Shown one piece after another: positions 63,601-64,000 of a DNA stretch of 64,000 nt. The translations under genes and the position numbers were made by a program. Numbering within the stretch: the first letter of the stretch is position 1; each line of letters begins with the position of its first letter. The DNA lies in NCBI GenBank assembly GCA_963281255.1, contig OY725496.1, positions 62,001 through 126,000 of the forward strand. The letters run 5' to 3'. Source of the stretch: Aphrocallistes beatrix (taxonomy: Eukaryota > Porifera > Hexactinellida > Sceptrulophora > Aphrocallistidae). The notes below the pieces were generated by a model. The model made no database searches and was not told the DNA's origin. It worked only from the letters and a program-made list of their open reading frames with translations.

Positions 63601-64000
63601 ATGCATAAATATGCCAAAGAAAGAAAAATCGGTGAGGGAGCATTTGGGAAAGCTTGGTTGGTTCATAAGAAAGATGACTTGAACTCGAGATATGTGATCA
63701 AAGAAGTGAACATATCTAAGATGTCCCGCCGTGAGAAAGAAGATGCACGAAATGAAATCACTGTCCTAGCGCAAATGAAGCATCCAAATATTGTATCGTA
63801 TCAGGGTTCATTCGAAGAATTGGGCAAACTATTTATCCTAATGGATTACTGTGATGGTGGGGATTTACATAGTAAAATATCCTCTCGTAAGAATCAACTT
63901 CTCGAAGAGGACCTTATTATCAACTGGTTTGTCCAGCTATGTCTTGGCCTAAAACACATACACGATCGTAAGATCCTCCATCGAGATGTGAAGACACAGA
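63601..64000 (+). CDS. NEK1: NEK1-like serine/threonine kinase, N-terminal part (runs off window)
   Basis: Begins at ATG with the kinase domain directly: [21 protein letters not shown] (glycine loop), [35 protein letters not shown] (VIK lysine and helix C glutamate), [13 protein letters not shown] (hinge) and [17 protein letters not shown] (HRD motif), at which point the window ends. The domain at the extreme N-terminus and the INISRMS-like phrase are typical of NEK1 (and close to NEK5/NEK3). NEK1 acts at cilia and centrosomes and in DNA-damage responses. The sequence to the window edge is one uninterrupted exon. Confidence 0.93.
   Translation, partial: MHKYAKERKIGEGAFGKAWLVHKKDDLNSRYVIKEVNISKMSRREKEDARNEITVLAQMKHPNIVSYQGSFEELGKLFILMDYCDGGDLHSKISSRKNQLLEEDLIINWFVQLCLGLKHIHDRKILHRDVKTQ

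Noticed and set aside
1-64000. tRNA, rRNA or other structured RNA genes
   Set aside because: Reading both strands by eye I found no cloverleaf or rRNA-like segment; a tRNAscan/Infernal run would be needed to be sure.

Overview
The window is genomic DNA from an animal, most likely an invertebrate, possibly an early-branching lineage such as a sponge; the lineage cannot be fixed from the sequence. It is AT-rich, and its genes carry short GT-AG introns. It encodes clear animal or eukaryotic proteins: AP-1 mu, FBXL5, BRAP, TAPT1, ISCA1, CWC25, ataxin-2, COX6A and a NEK1-type kinase. Introns and spacers are full of small DNA transposons. For most multi-exon genes I joined exons by hand and the reading phase closes exactly, which supports the models strongly.

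Layout. 1-3 kb: C-terminal end of a large extracellular protein. 3.3-7.3 kb (minus strand): two tandem paralogous PH-domain adaptor-like genes. 9.2-12.1 kb: a long proline-rich disordered protein. 12.8-16.3 kb: two intronless membrane-protein genes (an amino-acid-transporter-like protein and TAPT1). 16.5-17.2 kb: a membrane-anchored CAP protein. 17.8-18.8 kb: an MBT repeat joined to a C-terminal Cys module known from LRR proteins. 19.3-23.0 kb: AP-1 mu, with a dead Tc1-type transposon in intron 3. 23.5-26.2 kb: a STYXL1-like pseudophosphatase and CWC25. 26.4-32.3 kb: three metal-related genes in a row (FBXL5, a CobW/G3E GTPase, ISCA1). 32.9-40.0 kb: a multipass membrane protein, then two head-to-head LRR-EGF receptor paralogs separated by a dead mariner and a hAT MITE. 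40.4-44.7 kb: BRAP. 45.0-49.3 kb: a copy of COX6A exon 1 spliced to a VWA-Hint protein, followed by COX6A itself. 49.7-51.6 kb: a PfkB sugar kinase. 53.1-57.6 kb: an ataxin-2 that appears to lack its LSm domain. 57.6-63.6 kb: gene-poor and packed with MITEs, with a small membrane protein and an LRAT-like protein. From 63.6 kb: the start of a NEK1-like kinase.

Main points of interest. (1) A chimeric gene in which a duplicated COX6A exon (mitochondrial presequence plus membrane segment) supplies the only start codon of a VWA-Hint protein. (2) A 34-bp-arm perfect palindrome that replaces conserved coding sequence between the VWA and Hint parts of that gene, with the look of a template-switch mutation. 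(3) Several TA-flanked MITE families that share one architecture while their repeated internal word differs. (4) Three hAT-type MITEs with intact 8-bp target duplications. (5) Altered active sites or lost domains in otherwise conserved genes (FBXL5, STYXL1, LRAT, CAP, ataxin-2).
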